Source: Dehalococcoidia bacterium UBA1328
GTDB taxonomy: Bacteria > Chloroflexota > Dehalococcoidia > Lucifugimonadales > Lucifugimonadaceae
Assembly: GCA_002306815.1 (NCBI GenBank)
Contig: DBTA01000043.1
Location: 1-37,208 of the forward strand
DNA length: 37,208 nt
Direction of reading: 5' to 3'
Shown here: in pieces, positions 25,921 to 34,051 of the stretch
How positions within the stretch are numbered: position 1 is the first letter of the stretch
Layout of the letters: every line of letters begins with the position of its first letter
Translations under genes and position numbers: made by a program
Notes under the pieces: model-generated
What the model was told of the DNA's origin: nothing
Databases searched by the model: none
The model's input: the letters and a program-made list of their open reading frames with translations, nothing else

Positions 25921-26760
25921 CTACTCTTCTAGCGAATGGTATTCGTGCTCAATATTGGTCCCTGTGACTTCAACAACTCTGAACCCAGAGGGGTCATCAC
26001 CGAGCGGATAGCCGACAGGACCTGATGCGACGATTTCGATACCGTTAGCCGAGGTGTAGTTGTTGCGGTGCCAGTGACCTGCGAAATTAGCTTTGATGCC
26101 GTGATCGGCAGCGATTTCTAAAAGGGGAAGCCGGTAATGTCTCTTGATCGACCACGGGTTATCATCTTCTTCTGGTGAAACAACGAATAAAGGGTGATGA
26201 CTGAAAAGAACGATCATTTTTGCCTTTTGTTGTCCGGCAATTATTGCCTCATTCTCCACAAACGCGAGCTGCTCTTTAGCTTCTTTCACCATGGTTTTTG
26301 TTGACGTTAGAAGTGTTGAGTTAATGACTATGAAACGGATGTCGCCTTGGGAGAAAGCGTAGTAGTCGGGGCCGAAGTGGTCGCGGTATCGCTCAATGTA
26401 GTTTTGCTCGGGTGTTCTGTGGTCGGGTGATATATCGTGGTTGCCAGGGACCCAGTGCAGATCTATCGAATCGTCGAGCAGCGCAGAAATACGTTTTACT
26501 TCAGCAATTTGTTCTTCGTTAGCGGCTTCGTTGGTAATGTCTCCACACACGACAACGAATGCGGGTTTAAGCGAGTTGGCTCGTTCAATTGCTCGGGTAA
26601 ATAGAGTGATTTCATGGTCGTAGCCTTCAAACTTTTCGACCTTGCGGAGTATCAGTCCGCGCTTGGCGAATGCCTCGACTTCTTCGTCAGTTTTTCCACT
26701 GGATGCTGCAAACAGCCCGAACTGTGGATCAGCGAGTTGAATGAATGTGAAATCACTCAT
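25921..26760 (-). CDS. Calcineurin-like metallophosphoesterase
   Basis: A 279-residue metallophosphoesterase with every motif of the calcineurin-like family: D11-x-Q13 in LADPQFG (His is usual at 13; Gln occurs in the CPPED1-like group), GDITNE, VPGNHDIS, LFSHHPLF and GHWHRNN. Two metal ions and a phosphoester or pyrophosphate substrate are expected. The ATG at 26760 has AGGAA thirteen bases upstream. There is no signal peptide, so it acts in the cytoplasm. It is followed directly by the decayed membrane-protein remnant. CPPED1-like proteins dephosphorylate proteins in animals, but bacterial members are not defined. Confidence 0.88.
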   Translation of the reverse strand: MSDFTFIQLADPQFGLFAASSGKTDEEVEAFAKRGLILRKVEKFEGYDHEITLFTRAIERANSLKPAFVVVCGDITNEAANEEQIAEVKRISALLDDSIDLHWVPGNHDISPDHRTPEQNYIERYRDHFGPDYYAFSQGDIRFIVINSTLLTSTKTMVKEAKEQLAFVENEAIIAGQQKAKMIVLFSHHPLFVVSPEEDDNPWSIKRHYRLPLLEIAADHGIKANFAGHWHRNNYTSANGIEIVASGPVGYPLGDDPSGFRVVEVTGTNIEHEYHSLEE

Positions 26761-27323
26761 CTATGAAACATTCCTACTCTGCAGAGCAATTTTCTGGTTG
26801 TTTTATGAATTCCAGTTATCAGGTTACTCACATCCGAATCGCTTATCGAACATCGCATAACTTATTGCTGAGGATATATTGTTCAGGAGTTTTATATAAG
26901 GTCGAGATAGTTTCTACCGGTCGCCCGAAGAAAGATAATGTGCAATTTAGGGCGATCTAGGCTCCCGACGGAGAGAGTGCGCAGGTGCCGCTTGGTCGGC
27001 ACTTTTGAGTGCGCCACCTTAGCCGTCGTTATAGGCATTAGTCTGCGCCAGTTGTATGGTCCTGTTCGACCGTTGAACATGGCAACCGTTCAGATTTTTT
27101 CGTAGACGATGTGTTTCACGACATCTTTGACATCCTGATCTATGCAAGGCGTGTGGTTTTAACGTCCATCGCTTAGAAAGTTGGTTACGAAATTCATCGT
27201 TTCGTTCGGAGTCCAAGTCGAATAAATTTCATGATTCAGTTATGCGGTTACCCCACCGGACTTGCCCCATTACTTCCTTGACGACCCAGAAGTACCGACA
27301 CTGCCGCGTGATTGGTGGTTAGA
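26761..27323. other. 563-base region without intact gene
   Basis: No intact gene is recognisable between the metallophosphoesterase and the ADHFE1-like gene. The plus strand is AT-rich at the left. Around 27069-27215 the minus strand carries short coding-like pieces (for example DQDVKDVVKHIVYEKI before a stop, and MDVKTTRLA in a neighbouring frame) that could be debris of a small gene. This is weak evidence. Confidence 0.35.
26985..27006 (+). terminator. Possible hairpin terminator
   Basis: GTGCCG (26985-26990), a six-base loop and CGGCAC (26997-27002) are followed by TTTT. It is a clean six-pair stem with a short T run, but no intact plus-strand gene precedes it, so its role is unclear; it may be left over from a lost gene. 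Confidence 0.35.
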
Positions 27324-28616
27324 TCACCACAGGGTTAGCGAATCTGTGAAGAGTTGTGTGAGTTCCTCGGGTCCGGTTGGCCGCGGCGCTAGTTTAGTTA
27401 CCCGGTGTTGAGGCAAGGTGCCTTCGACTAAGGCAGGGACATCTTCGATCGTGTAGCCGACTTCAACGAGACCATTGGGTACGCCGATTTCTTTCAAGAA
27501 AAGAATCAGGCGGTCGGTAATAAGATCGCCCGCATCTTCTGGACCAGCACCTCTCGTGTCGGCTCCCAGTAGCTGTGCGGCGCGTAAGTGGCGCTTGGGA
27601 CTTGATGGCGCGGTGTAACGGAAAACGGCCGGTGCGTTGAGGATCACCGCCATTCCATGCGGCACGATAGGTTTACCTTCGGGATAGCCTTCAGGAGTGT
27701 AGTTCTTTACTAGTCCGCTTACGGGATAAGACATACCGTGGGGCAGATGTACGCCTGCATTTCCGAACCCGACTCCGGCAAAAGTAGCTGCCAGGGCCAT
27801 GTTGGTTCGAGCGTCCATATCTTCTGGATCGAGAACGGCGCTCAGGATGCTGCTGCCGACCATCTCAAGTGCGGCGAGGGCCCAAACATCGCTTATTGGA
27901 TTCGATCCTTGATAAGCAGGTCTATGTGCCGGACTCGGGGGCGCTTCCCTCTGGCTGAACGGTAGAGCTGTGTAGGACTCGATGCCGTGACAGAGGACGT
28001 CGAATCCACTGCATGCTGCGACCATTTTGGGGAGTGAACGGGTGTTTTCCGGGTCGACCAAACCAACGTCAGGTCGCAGAGCACGATGAGCAATTCCAGT
28101 TTTGGACCCAAGTTCTTCGTAATCGAAGATCGACACTCCCGTCGTTTCGCTCCCGGTACCGGCTGTGGTCGGTATGGCGACCAGCGGTTTAAGGTCTCCA
28201 GGTACAGGAGTGCCTTTGCCAATAGGCGCGTTTACAAATTCAAGAAAGTCTGCAGGGTAGGTTGAGTAGAGGTTTGAAGCTTTGGCCGTGTCAATGCACG
28301 ATCCACCACCTACTGGCAGAAAACCATCGAACTTGCCTTCGATTGCAAATGCGATCGCTTCTTTTAGTGAAGAGTCCGTTGGCTCGACCGAAACCTGATC
28401 GAAGACGGTGTGATCGATTCCTGATTTTTTTAGGGATTCGATCGCTGTAGCCACAGCCTGGGTTTTGGCCATGCGAGGATCGGTAACGACCAGAACTCGC
28501 GTAGCTCCCAGGCGGGATAGCTCGTAACCGGCTTCACAAGTAATACCAGGTCCGAACTTGATTGATGAGGTGTCGATCGTGAAAGCGGTTTCAGTCGAAA
28601 ATGTGGTCAATGGCAA
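27324..28616 (-). CDS. Iron-containing alcohol dehydrogenase, ADHFE1/HOT-like
   Basis: A 430-residue group III (iron) alcohol dehydrogenase. The cofactor motif GGGSCIDTAK is at 103-112, and metal ligands are D206 and H210 in GFDVLCHGIESY, H293 in HLPHGMSYP and H320 in VPHGMAV. The insert RPAYQGSNPISDVWAL is diagnostic of the ADHFE1 branch; the animal enzyme of this branch is hydroxyacid-oxoacid transhydrogenase, which oxidises 4-hydroxybutyrate while reducing 2-oxoglutarate to 2-hydroxyglutarate. The exact substrate here may differ. Initiation is by TTG, either at 28616 or six bases later at 28610; the GAGAT Shine-Dalgarno fits the second better. It is divergent from the FAH gene across about 160 bases. 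Confidence 0.88.
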   Translation of the reverse strand: MPLTTFSTETAFTIDTSSIKFGPGITCEAGYELSRLGATRVLVVTDPRMAKTQAVATAIESLKKSGIDHTVFDQVSVEPTDSSLKEAIAFAIEGKFDGFLPVGGGSCIDTAKASNLYSTYPADFLEFVNAPIGKGTPVPGDLKPLVAIPTTAGTGSETTGVSIFDYEELGSKTGIAHRALRPDVGLVDPENTRSLPKMVAACSGFDVLCHGIESYTALPFSQREAPPSPAHRPAYQGSNPISDVWALAALEMVGSSILSAVLDPEDMDARTNMALAATFAGVGFGNAGVHLPHGMSYPVSGLVKNYTPEGYPEGKPIVPHGMAVILNAPAVFRYTAPSSPKRHLRAAQLLGADTRGAGPEDAGDLITDRLILFLKEIGVPNGLVEVGYTIEDVPALVEGTLPQHRVTKLAPRPTGPEELTQLFTDSLTLW

Positions 28617-28779
28617 CTATCTCGCAAGTTTGGTCGAATAATACGATCGAGGTTAGTTTGGGGATGAAAGATGAATATATCGACCCTCCCGTCCGAACAG
28701 AAGGGTTAATATCCAGAATGTTAGAAATCGGGCATCAGGTTTTTCGAAGAAAAAACGAATCAGGAGTTCAACGAGCAGT

Positions 28780-29832
28780 ATGCGTGTCGTTCAGTTTGTT
28801 ATCCCAGGCGAAGGGCGAAGAGTAGGTTTTGTCGATGGCAGTAGCGTAGTAGATGTTACTTCCTCGAGTCCGGAACTAACTTCGGTTTTCGACGTGTTTG
28901 AGGCGTCACAGGCGTCAGCTGATTCGTTTGATGACACGTTGTCTAACGGTGCCAACAATCAGAGCGATCGTCTGATATATGCGAATTTGCTCGATGCAGA
29001 AATTGACGGGAACACTCCGTACCTGATCGCTCCTTTTGACCATCCAGATTCCCATCGGGTTTTAGTTTCAGGCACCGGACTCACTCACACCGGGAGTATG
29101 GAGTCACGTGATCAGATGCACTCCGATGATTCAGACAGCGATAAATCTTCTGAAGAACCGGCGACCGATTCGGCAAAGATGTTTCAGATGGGTATCGAAG
29201 GAGGGAAGCCGCCAGTAGGGGAGCGCGGTGTTTCTCCGGAGTGGTTCTACAAGGGTAATGGGACCATCATTAGAGGTCCCGGTGCTGGCTTAGAGATTCC
29301 TGCGTTCGCTCTCGATGGCGGCGAGGAACCTGAGTTGGGAGGCTGTTACTTTATTGATAAGTCGGGCACTCCTCGGCGAGTCGGATTCGCTCTGGCTAAC
29401 GAATGGTCTGATCATCAGACTGAGAAAATCAACTACCTCTATCTAGCCCCTTCGAAACTTAGGTCTGCCTCGCTCGGACCTGAGCTTGTCACCGATTTCG
29501 AGTTCGATAAGCTTGAACTTGAATGCACCGTGGAAAGGGATGGCGAGGTTATCTACGAGAGTGGCCCGCTCTACTCCGGTGAGGAGTACATGTCGCACAC
29601 GCTGCATAACTGTGAAGATCATCACTTTAAGTACCCTCTGCATAGAGTGCCAGGTGATGCGCATATTCACTTCTTCGGCACGAGTCAGTTGAGTTACAGC
29701 ACTCGCGATTGGAAGTACCAGACAGGTGATGTGATTACGATATCTTCCGAAGGATTCAGCGCTCCGTTGAAGAATACCGCGGTCGGTGGTGATCCCGTAG
29801 AAGGTAGAGCCATAAAGATATTGAAAGCGTAG
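28780..29832 (+). CDS. Fumarylacetoacetate hydrolase superfamily protein (GguC/AraD1-like)
   Basis: A 350-residue FAH-fold protein. A short N-terminal domain (residues 1 to about 85) is followed by the catalytic domain with GTGLTHTGSMESRDQM, PEWFYKGNGTIIRGPG, FALDGGEEPELGG and the FALANEWSDH segment. The two acidic metal ligands of the fold are probably in the GGEEPE stretch. This layout matches the GguC/AraD1 subgroup, some members of which dehydrate L-2-keto-3-deoxyarabonate in oxidative pentose pathways. That would agree with the lactonase and dehydratase homologues elsewhere in the window. An AGGAG lies thirteen bases before the ATG, slightly far. Family assignment is firm, reaction is inferred. 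Confidence 0.8.
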   Translation: MRVVQFVIPGEGRRVGFVDGSSVVDVTSSSPELTSVFDVFEASQASADSFDDTLSNGANNQSDRLIYANLLDAEIDGNTPYLIAPFDHPDSHRVLVSGTGLTHTGSMESRDQMHSDDSDSDKSSEEPATDSAKMFQMGIEGGKPPVGERGVSPEWFYKGNGTIIRGPGAGLEIPAFALDGGEEPELGGCYFIDKSGTPRRVGFALANEWSDHQTEKINYLYLAPSKLRSASLGPELVTDFEFDKLELECTVERDGEVIYESGPLYSGEEYMSHTLHNCEDHHFKYPLHRVPGDAHIHFFGTSQLSYSTRDWKYQTGDVITISSEGFSAPLKNTAVGGDPVEGRAIKILKA

Positions 29833-29887
29833 TGGAGTTAGATGAATTGGCTGATAGCTTGGTTTTATGCGGCTCATAGCTCCACTA
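29830..29887 (+). repeat. Inverted repeat at the FAH gene end
   Basis: TAGTGGAG at 29830-29837, which includes the FAH stop codon, is perfectly repeated inverted as CTCCACTA at 29880-29887. The loop is 42 bases and no T run follows, so this is not a standard terminator. It may stabilise the 3' end of the mRNA or be chance. Confidence 0.35.
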
Positions 29888-30127
29888 ACCGAGTTTCAAT
29901 ATTTGACTTTAATCTGGTGAGGATGTCCTGCTTCTAGCCTTATATGTTGCTTACGCTAATTCGATTGAAACACGCCAATTTGAAATCAATGTTGTAATCA
30001 AGTCTTTCAGTATCTAAGTCGATGCCCATCTGGGTCCCGACTCGTCAATACAGGCATTTCTTCCGTCCTGTTGGGGCAACGAGCACGAAATTCCCTGTAT
30101 TTTTGGGACGGGATTCCTAATTTACTT

Positions 30128-33100
30128 ATGCCTCTAAGATTATTCTTTCCTGTCATTCTAATTTGTTCGTTAGTAGTCATTACGTGTACTCCGGTTACTC
30201 AAGAGTCAGTAACTCCAACGCCAGAGTTTAGAGTCCTTGGCGCAGATCAGGATCAACAAGACAAAAGGCTTGCCGAAACATACTGCACCTATCAGTTTTC
30301 ATCTGAGCCAACCGATAGGGCGATAGACGTTCCTAAGAGCACGGGAATTACTATTAACTCCAACATAGGAATGAGCGTTGGAGCCGCTAACTTTTCTGTA
30401 ACAGGCGCTGTTTCTGGTGGGATTTCTGGAACAGTGCTCCTTCCTATCGGAGAAACTACCCTATCAGTCACGTTTACTCCGGATGCACCGCTATCGCGTG
30501 GAGAGAAAATAACTGTTTCATTTCTCCCATCCCAAAATCCATGCGGGGACCCTGTTGAGGAGCCTTACGTATTTCAATTCGTAGTGGATACAGAAAATTA
30601 CGTCCCGTCTTTTTCTGATTCAGGGCAAAGAATTGATACTGGCTGTTCAAGACACGTTCGTTTCGATCTTTTTGATTACGATCCAATTGAACCCACAGGT
30701 ATCTACGTAACAAACGATTGTGTTTCACCCATAAATGGTCCAAGCAGCTTACTTGTGAACAATGGCGCAGGATATTTCCAAACGTCCGAAACACATCTTT
30801 TGAATTCGGTGAATAATAAAGTCAGCGCTGTAGGGGATATTAATTCAGACGGACTACATGATTTAGTTACGAAATATGAACCATGTAACCGGTCTTATGC
30901 TGATGGCGGCGATACATTCTGGCGTTCGCAAGAAACTCTTTCAGCAGAATCCACGGTTGCGGAAGGTTTTTACGGATGTTCACTAACTGGGTGGATCTCG
31001 AATGAATCGAACAATCAGGTTACCTATTTACCTAAGAATTATGGCTGGTTCTTCATTGAGGACACAAATGACTATAGAAACGACCCGGTAAATGAGGCTT
31101 GCAGGTCGATACCAGCGGATCCCTGCATCACGGGAGGCCATCTAACACTAGTTGACCGGGATGAAGATCAAAATCTCGAACTCATGGTAGGTTATAAATA
31201 CCCTCCATATATCCAAAAACAATTTTACGCGTATGGGCGTTCTAACCCTAGCTACCAACCAATAAAAACATCGGAGTTAACAGAATTAGAAACATTCGAA
31301 CAAGCTCCACACAACGTTCTTGATAAAGCAAGTCCATTGGGTGAAGGCATGTCTTACATCGACCTAGCTGTGGGCGACCTAGATAACGACGGCTATGACG
31401 ATGTGGTGATGCTAACGAATATTGTGCATACGGAAATACAATCAGCCCCTTGGCCGGAAACCAACTCTTTATCAGTATTCCTCGACGGAAATAGCGCTAC
31501 AGAAACTTACGAGCTACCTGCGCAGCGGCATTTTGATTACAACGGAGAACACCCCTGGAACCCGAAATTCATAGATGTGGGGGATATAGATGGTGATAAT
31601 GATCTCGACCTGTTAATCAGTGCGTTTGGTGAAATTCTGCTCATGATCAATCGTGGTAACGGGCAGTTCCTAGATTACGAGTTGGTATTAGAGCAGAGTG
31701 ATGTCAGATTTATAGAGACTCGGCACTTCGGATTTGTTCAAAGTGAACGAACCGACAGAGCCTCTTTTGTCGATCTGGATTCTGATGGTGATCTAGACAT
31801 TCACAGGAGTGGACGGGCATGGCTGAACGACGGGTTTGGTGAATATCTGGAAACATCTGTGAAAATTTCTGAGTGGGATGAAACGTTGAATGTGCGGACT
31901 GGCATGCATGCTCATATGTTCGCGGATTTTGATGAAGACGGTGATACCGATCTGATGATGAGCAGAGACGGAATAATCGAGGTCTGGTTCAACGACCTTT
32001 ATGAACCGGATCCACGACTTCCAAATTTCGGTGTCATTGCTGATAAATACGATAAATCAGGCGAAAAAAACGGTGGACCCGGTTTTGACAGAGAAACTTC
32101 AGTAATACTTGAAATAGACCCTATAGGGGATGAATCTGACAACAGCCTTCAGACTGGAACCCTCAGCGAAAGTAAAACCAATCCTATTTACGAGGAAAAT
32201 AAGGATCAACTTCACTCTGGCACGATAACTGAGCATTACCGAGATGCCTCTACTGACCTGATATGGGAGATTAAGACAATAGAATCAGAAGGCGACGCAG
32301 GAAAGATGATAACCATTGACTATCAGAATTCCGGCTTTCTTCACATGATGTATCAGGAAGGTCAATCTAAAGAGATCTACTACAAGAAATACAACACTGC
32401 TTCTGGAAATCATTCAACACCCGAAGAAATTTATTCCCAAGGTGGAGGCGGAAAAGTACCTGGCGAGATACACGTTGAGTGCGGACTTTTTGAGCTAGAC
32501 GAAAGCAGGCCTGTGTGTGGATCGTTTTATCACAGAACGCAAGGGGATCTTTACCGCTTTGGTTACATCGGAGAACAAACTCCGGTTGGAGACTTTGCTC
32601 CACCCCCACCGTGGTCTGTCGAGGAAATAGAAGAAGCCACTGGTAACAGCGGCGAATTTTCCACTGTTCTTGTCGATTCGGTCGGTGTGGCTCACATTAT
32701 TTATTTCAACACTTCCGATAACAATCTGATGTATACAGTCTTGTCAGACGACACTCCATCAAACGACTGGACGAATTGGGAAGTTCCGGTGGTTATTGAT
32801 AGTGAAGCCCAAGCAAATGTAGGTCTGTGGGCTAAAGCCGTTATCAACGACAACGATGACATACACGTTATATATCGCTCTGGCACTGACTCAATAAGCC
32901 ATCTTTTCAGTCCATCTTCGGATAGTCCAACCAGAACATGGTCTAAATCGACGCTCGTCGATGATAGCTACACAAAAAGCGATTTATCACTGGCATTAGA
33001 CTCAAGTGGAAACCCTCATGCCGTGTACTACCGACATGGTTCCCACGACGTAATCCACGCATCAGCTGAGGCGCATTGTTGCTATAAGCCATCGAGGTGG

Positions 33101-33409
33101 ATTTGGAGCATTGAACCTATTGACGCTAACGCAGAGGTCGGGCTCGGTGCTAGTTTAGCTATAGGATCCGACGACACCTTACATGTCTCGTATCACGATG
33201 AAACAAATGGGTCATTAAAGTATGCTTCCAGAGCATTCAGTTCACAGTTTAATGGTTGGTCAAATTGGCATACCTCAACAATAGATAAGCCCTCGAATGG
33301 GGATATCGTCGGAAGATATACCGACATAATCGTTACTGATACTGGGTCCGTATATATTGCCTACTACGATGAATCGACCGGAGATTTGAAGCTAGCATTA
33401 GGTGAATAA
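30128..33409 (+). CDS. Large secreted/lipoprotein with Ig-like domain, FG-GAP/VCBS repeats and propeller repeats
   Basis: A 1093-residue exported protein. The ATG at 30128 is preferred to the one at 30071 because it places a clean signal peptide at the N-terminus: hydrophobic core FFPVILICSLVVITC with C20 as a possible lipidation site (the -1 Thr is atypical). Order of domains: an SbsA/Big_5-type Ig-like domain (about residues 50-160), then FG-GAP/VCBS repeats with calcium-binding DxDxDG loops (DINSDG, DLDNDGYDD, DIDGDNDLD, DLDSDGDLD, DFDEDGDTD) forming a beta-propeller, then from about residue 740 six repeats of a 'D-x-x-G-x-x-H-x-x-Y...L-x-Y' type (GVAHIIYFN, DDIHVIYRS, GNPHAVYYR, DTLHVSYHD, GSVYIAYYD). 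Likely a surface adhesin or binding protein. Base composition is clearly more AT-rich than the rest of the window, suggesting a different origin. Confidence 0.85.
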   Translation: MPLRLFFPVILICSLVVITCTPVTQESVTPTPEFRVLGADQDQQDKRLAETYCTYQFSSEPTDRAIDVPKSTGITINSNIGMSVGAANFSVTGAVSGGISGTVLLPIGETTLSVTFTPDAPLSRGEKITVSFLPSQNPCGDPVEEPYVFQFVVDTENYVPSFSDSGQRIDTGCSRHVRFDLFDYDPIEPTGIYVTNDCVSPINGPSSLLVNNGAGYFQTSETHLLNSVNNKVSAVGDINSDGLHDLVTKYEPCNRSYADGGDTFWRSQETLSAESTVAEGFYGCSLTGWISNESNNQVTYLPKNYGWFFIEDTNDYRNDPVNEACRSIPADPCITGGHLTLVDRDEDQNLELMVGYKYPPYIQKQFYAYGRSNPSYQPIKTSELTELETFEQAPHNVLDKASPLGEGMSYIDLAVGDLDNDGYDDVVMLTNIVHTEIQSAPWPETNSLSVFLDGNSATETYELPAQRHFDYNGEHPWNPKFIDVGDIDGDNDLDLLISAFGEILLMINRGNGQFLDYELVLEQSDVRFIETRHFGFVQSERTDRASFVDLDSDGDLDIHRSGRAWLNDGFGEYLETSVKISEWDETLNVRTGMHAHMFADFDEDGDTDLMMSRDGIIEVWFNDLYEPDPRLPNFGVIADKYDKSGEKNGGPGFDRETSVILEIDPIGDESDNSLQTGTLSESKTNPIYEENKDQLHSGTITEHYRDASTDLIWEIKTIESEGDAGKMITIDYQNSGFLHMMYQEGQSKEIYYKKYNTASGNHSTPEEIYSQGGGGKVPGEIHVECGLFELDESRPVCGSFYHRTQGDLYRFGYIGEQTPVGDFAPPPPWSVEEIEEATGNSGEFSTVLVDSVGVAHIIYFNTSDNNLMYTVLSDDTPSNDWTNWEVPVVIDSEAQANVGLWAKAVINDNDDIHVIYRSGTDSISHLFSPSSDSPTRTWSKSTLVDDSYTKSDLSLALDSSGNPHAVYYRHGSHDVIHASAEAHCCYKPSRWIWSIEPIDANAEVGLGASLAIGSDDTLHVSYHDETNGSLKYASRAFSSQFNGWSNWHTSTIDKPSNGDIVGRYTDIIVTDTGSVYIAYYDESTGDLKLALGE

Positions 33410-33536
33410 TTTGAGTTCCACCAAATTACCGAAAACAAGCGTTAGTAACTCTCATTCTAAAAAGGGCAGAAACATCAGCTTAGGAGGCAATGTTCGACAA
33501 GAACATCCTCAGCATTTGGTAGGAGAAATTGACTAA
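33402..33536 (+). CDS. Candidate 44-aa ORF coupled to the lipoprotein gene
   Basis: A GTG at 33402 overlaps the end of the lipoprotein gene (GTGAATAA) and opens a frame of 44 codons rich in Ser, Asn, Lys and His (for example SVSNSHSKKGRNISLGG) ending at TAA 33534-33536. That TAA shares a base with an ATG at 33536, so the chain of overlaps resembles an operon. There is no Shine-Dalgarno and the sequence matches nothing I recognise. It may be the start of a longer gene that is now broken. Confidence 0.3.
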   Translation: MNNLSSTKLPKTSVSNSHSKKGRNISLGGNVRQEHPQHLVGEID

Positions 33537-33835
33537 TGACTTTCAAGAACACTTTCTGATTTCTTGTATGTCGATCTTGATTTTTCGAATGAATCAATGT
33601 CGAGACGTCTCGCTTCGTAGTGATCGACGATCGGAAAATCTGTTAAAAAAAGAAAAAGCCTCGGCTCAAAACTTTTACATGGCTGTATTTACTAGCGGCC
33701 TTTGTTTCTTTTCTGGTGTCGGTATCACTCTGGTTCTTTGCAGAGGATTCGAAGCTTGAAGCTATTTTTGTTGGAATCTGGATACCGTCGATACTAAGTC
33801 TCGGCAATAGCTTGGAAGGGAACCTTGGAGAATGA
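33536..33835 (+). pseudogene. Decayed membrane-protein ORF
   Basis: In the frame that begins with ATG 33536 there are several stops (at codons 8, 15, 19 and again at 33647-33649), but after 33650 the same frame reads KKKKPRLKTFTWLYLLAAF and continues as two hydrophobic stretches (AAFVSFLVSVSLWFFAED and IFVGIWIPSILSLG) ending in a TGA at 33833. A lysine-rich cytoplasmic start followed by membrane helices looks like genuine coding sequence. There is no usable start codon after the last internal stop. It overlaps the following ORF by ATGA. The family is not recognised. Confidence 0.45.
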
Positions 33836-33964
33836 GTACGTCAGTCGTAGTCTCCGCGGTATTTTTTTGTCGTCCTGATAATGATGATCGGGTGCGCAAT
33901 ATCGTACGTCGGACTGGAACCAGAAACGGCTCGAGTTAAAGGTTCAATAGAACGTGAAAGGTAG
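33832..33964 (+). pseudogene. Small one-helix membrane protein with frameshift at a T7 run
   Basis: The ATG at 33832 overlaps the preceding stop (ATGA). The frame reads MSTSVVVSAVFF and then, one base off after a run of seven Ts, continues VVLIMMIGCAISYVGLEPE and ends with a basic tail and TAG at 33962. Read across the shift, the product is a 43-residue single-helix membrane peptide; read straight, it gives a non-hydrophobic run of 35 residues. One extra T in the homopolymer explains the break, either mutation, sequencing error or natural slippage. Confidence 0.45.
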
Positions 33965-34051
33965 CGCTCTCAGTCCGATAACAGCATCCACACTTGTCGC
34001 GCCTCGAACATTTTGAAGACAGGCGCCAGGAGTCGGATCCTTCAGGAGTAC
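33965..34051. other. Short spacer before convergent hydrolase gene
   Basis: Between the decayed membrane ORFs and the stop of the minus-strand hydrolase homologue. No feature is recognised. Base composition returns towards the window average beyond this point. Confidence 0.3.

Noticed and set aside
26763..27216. Small open frames in the region after the metallophosphoesterase
   Set aside because: No ribosome binding sites, low-complexity or basic composition and mutual overlap; at best debris.
3415..33964. Stop-codon reassignment in this organism
   Set aside because: All three stop codons interrupt broken genes and all three also end intact genes, so no single recoding explains it.
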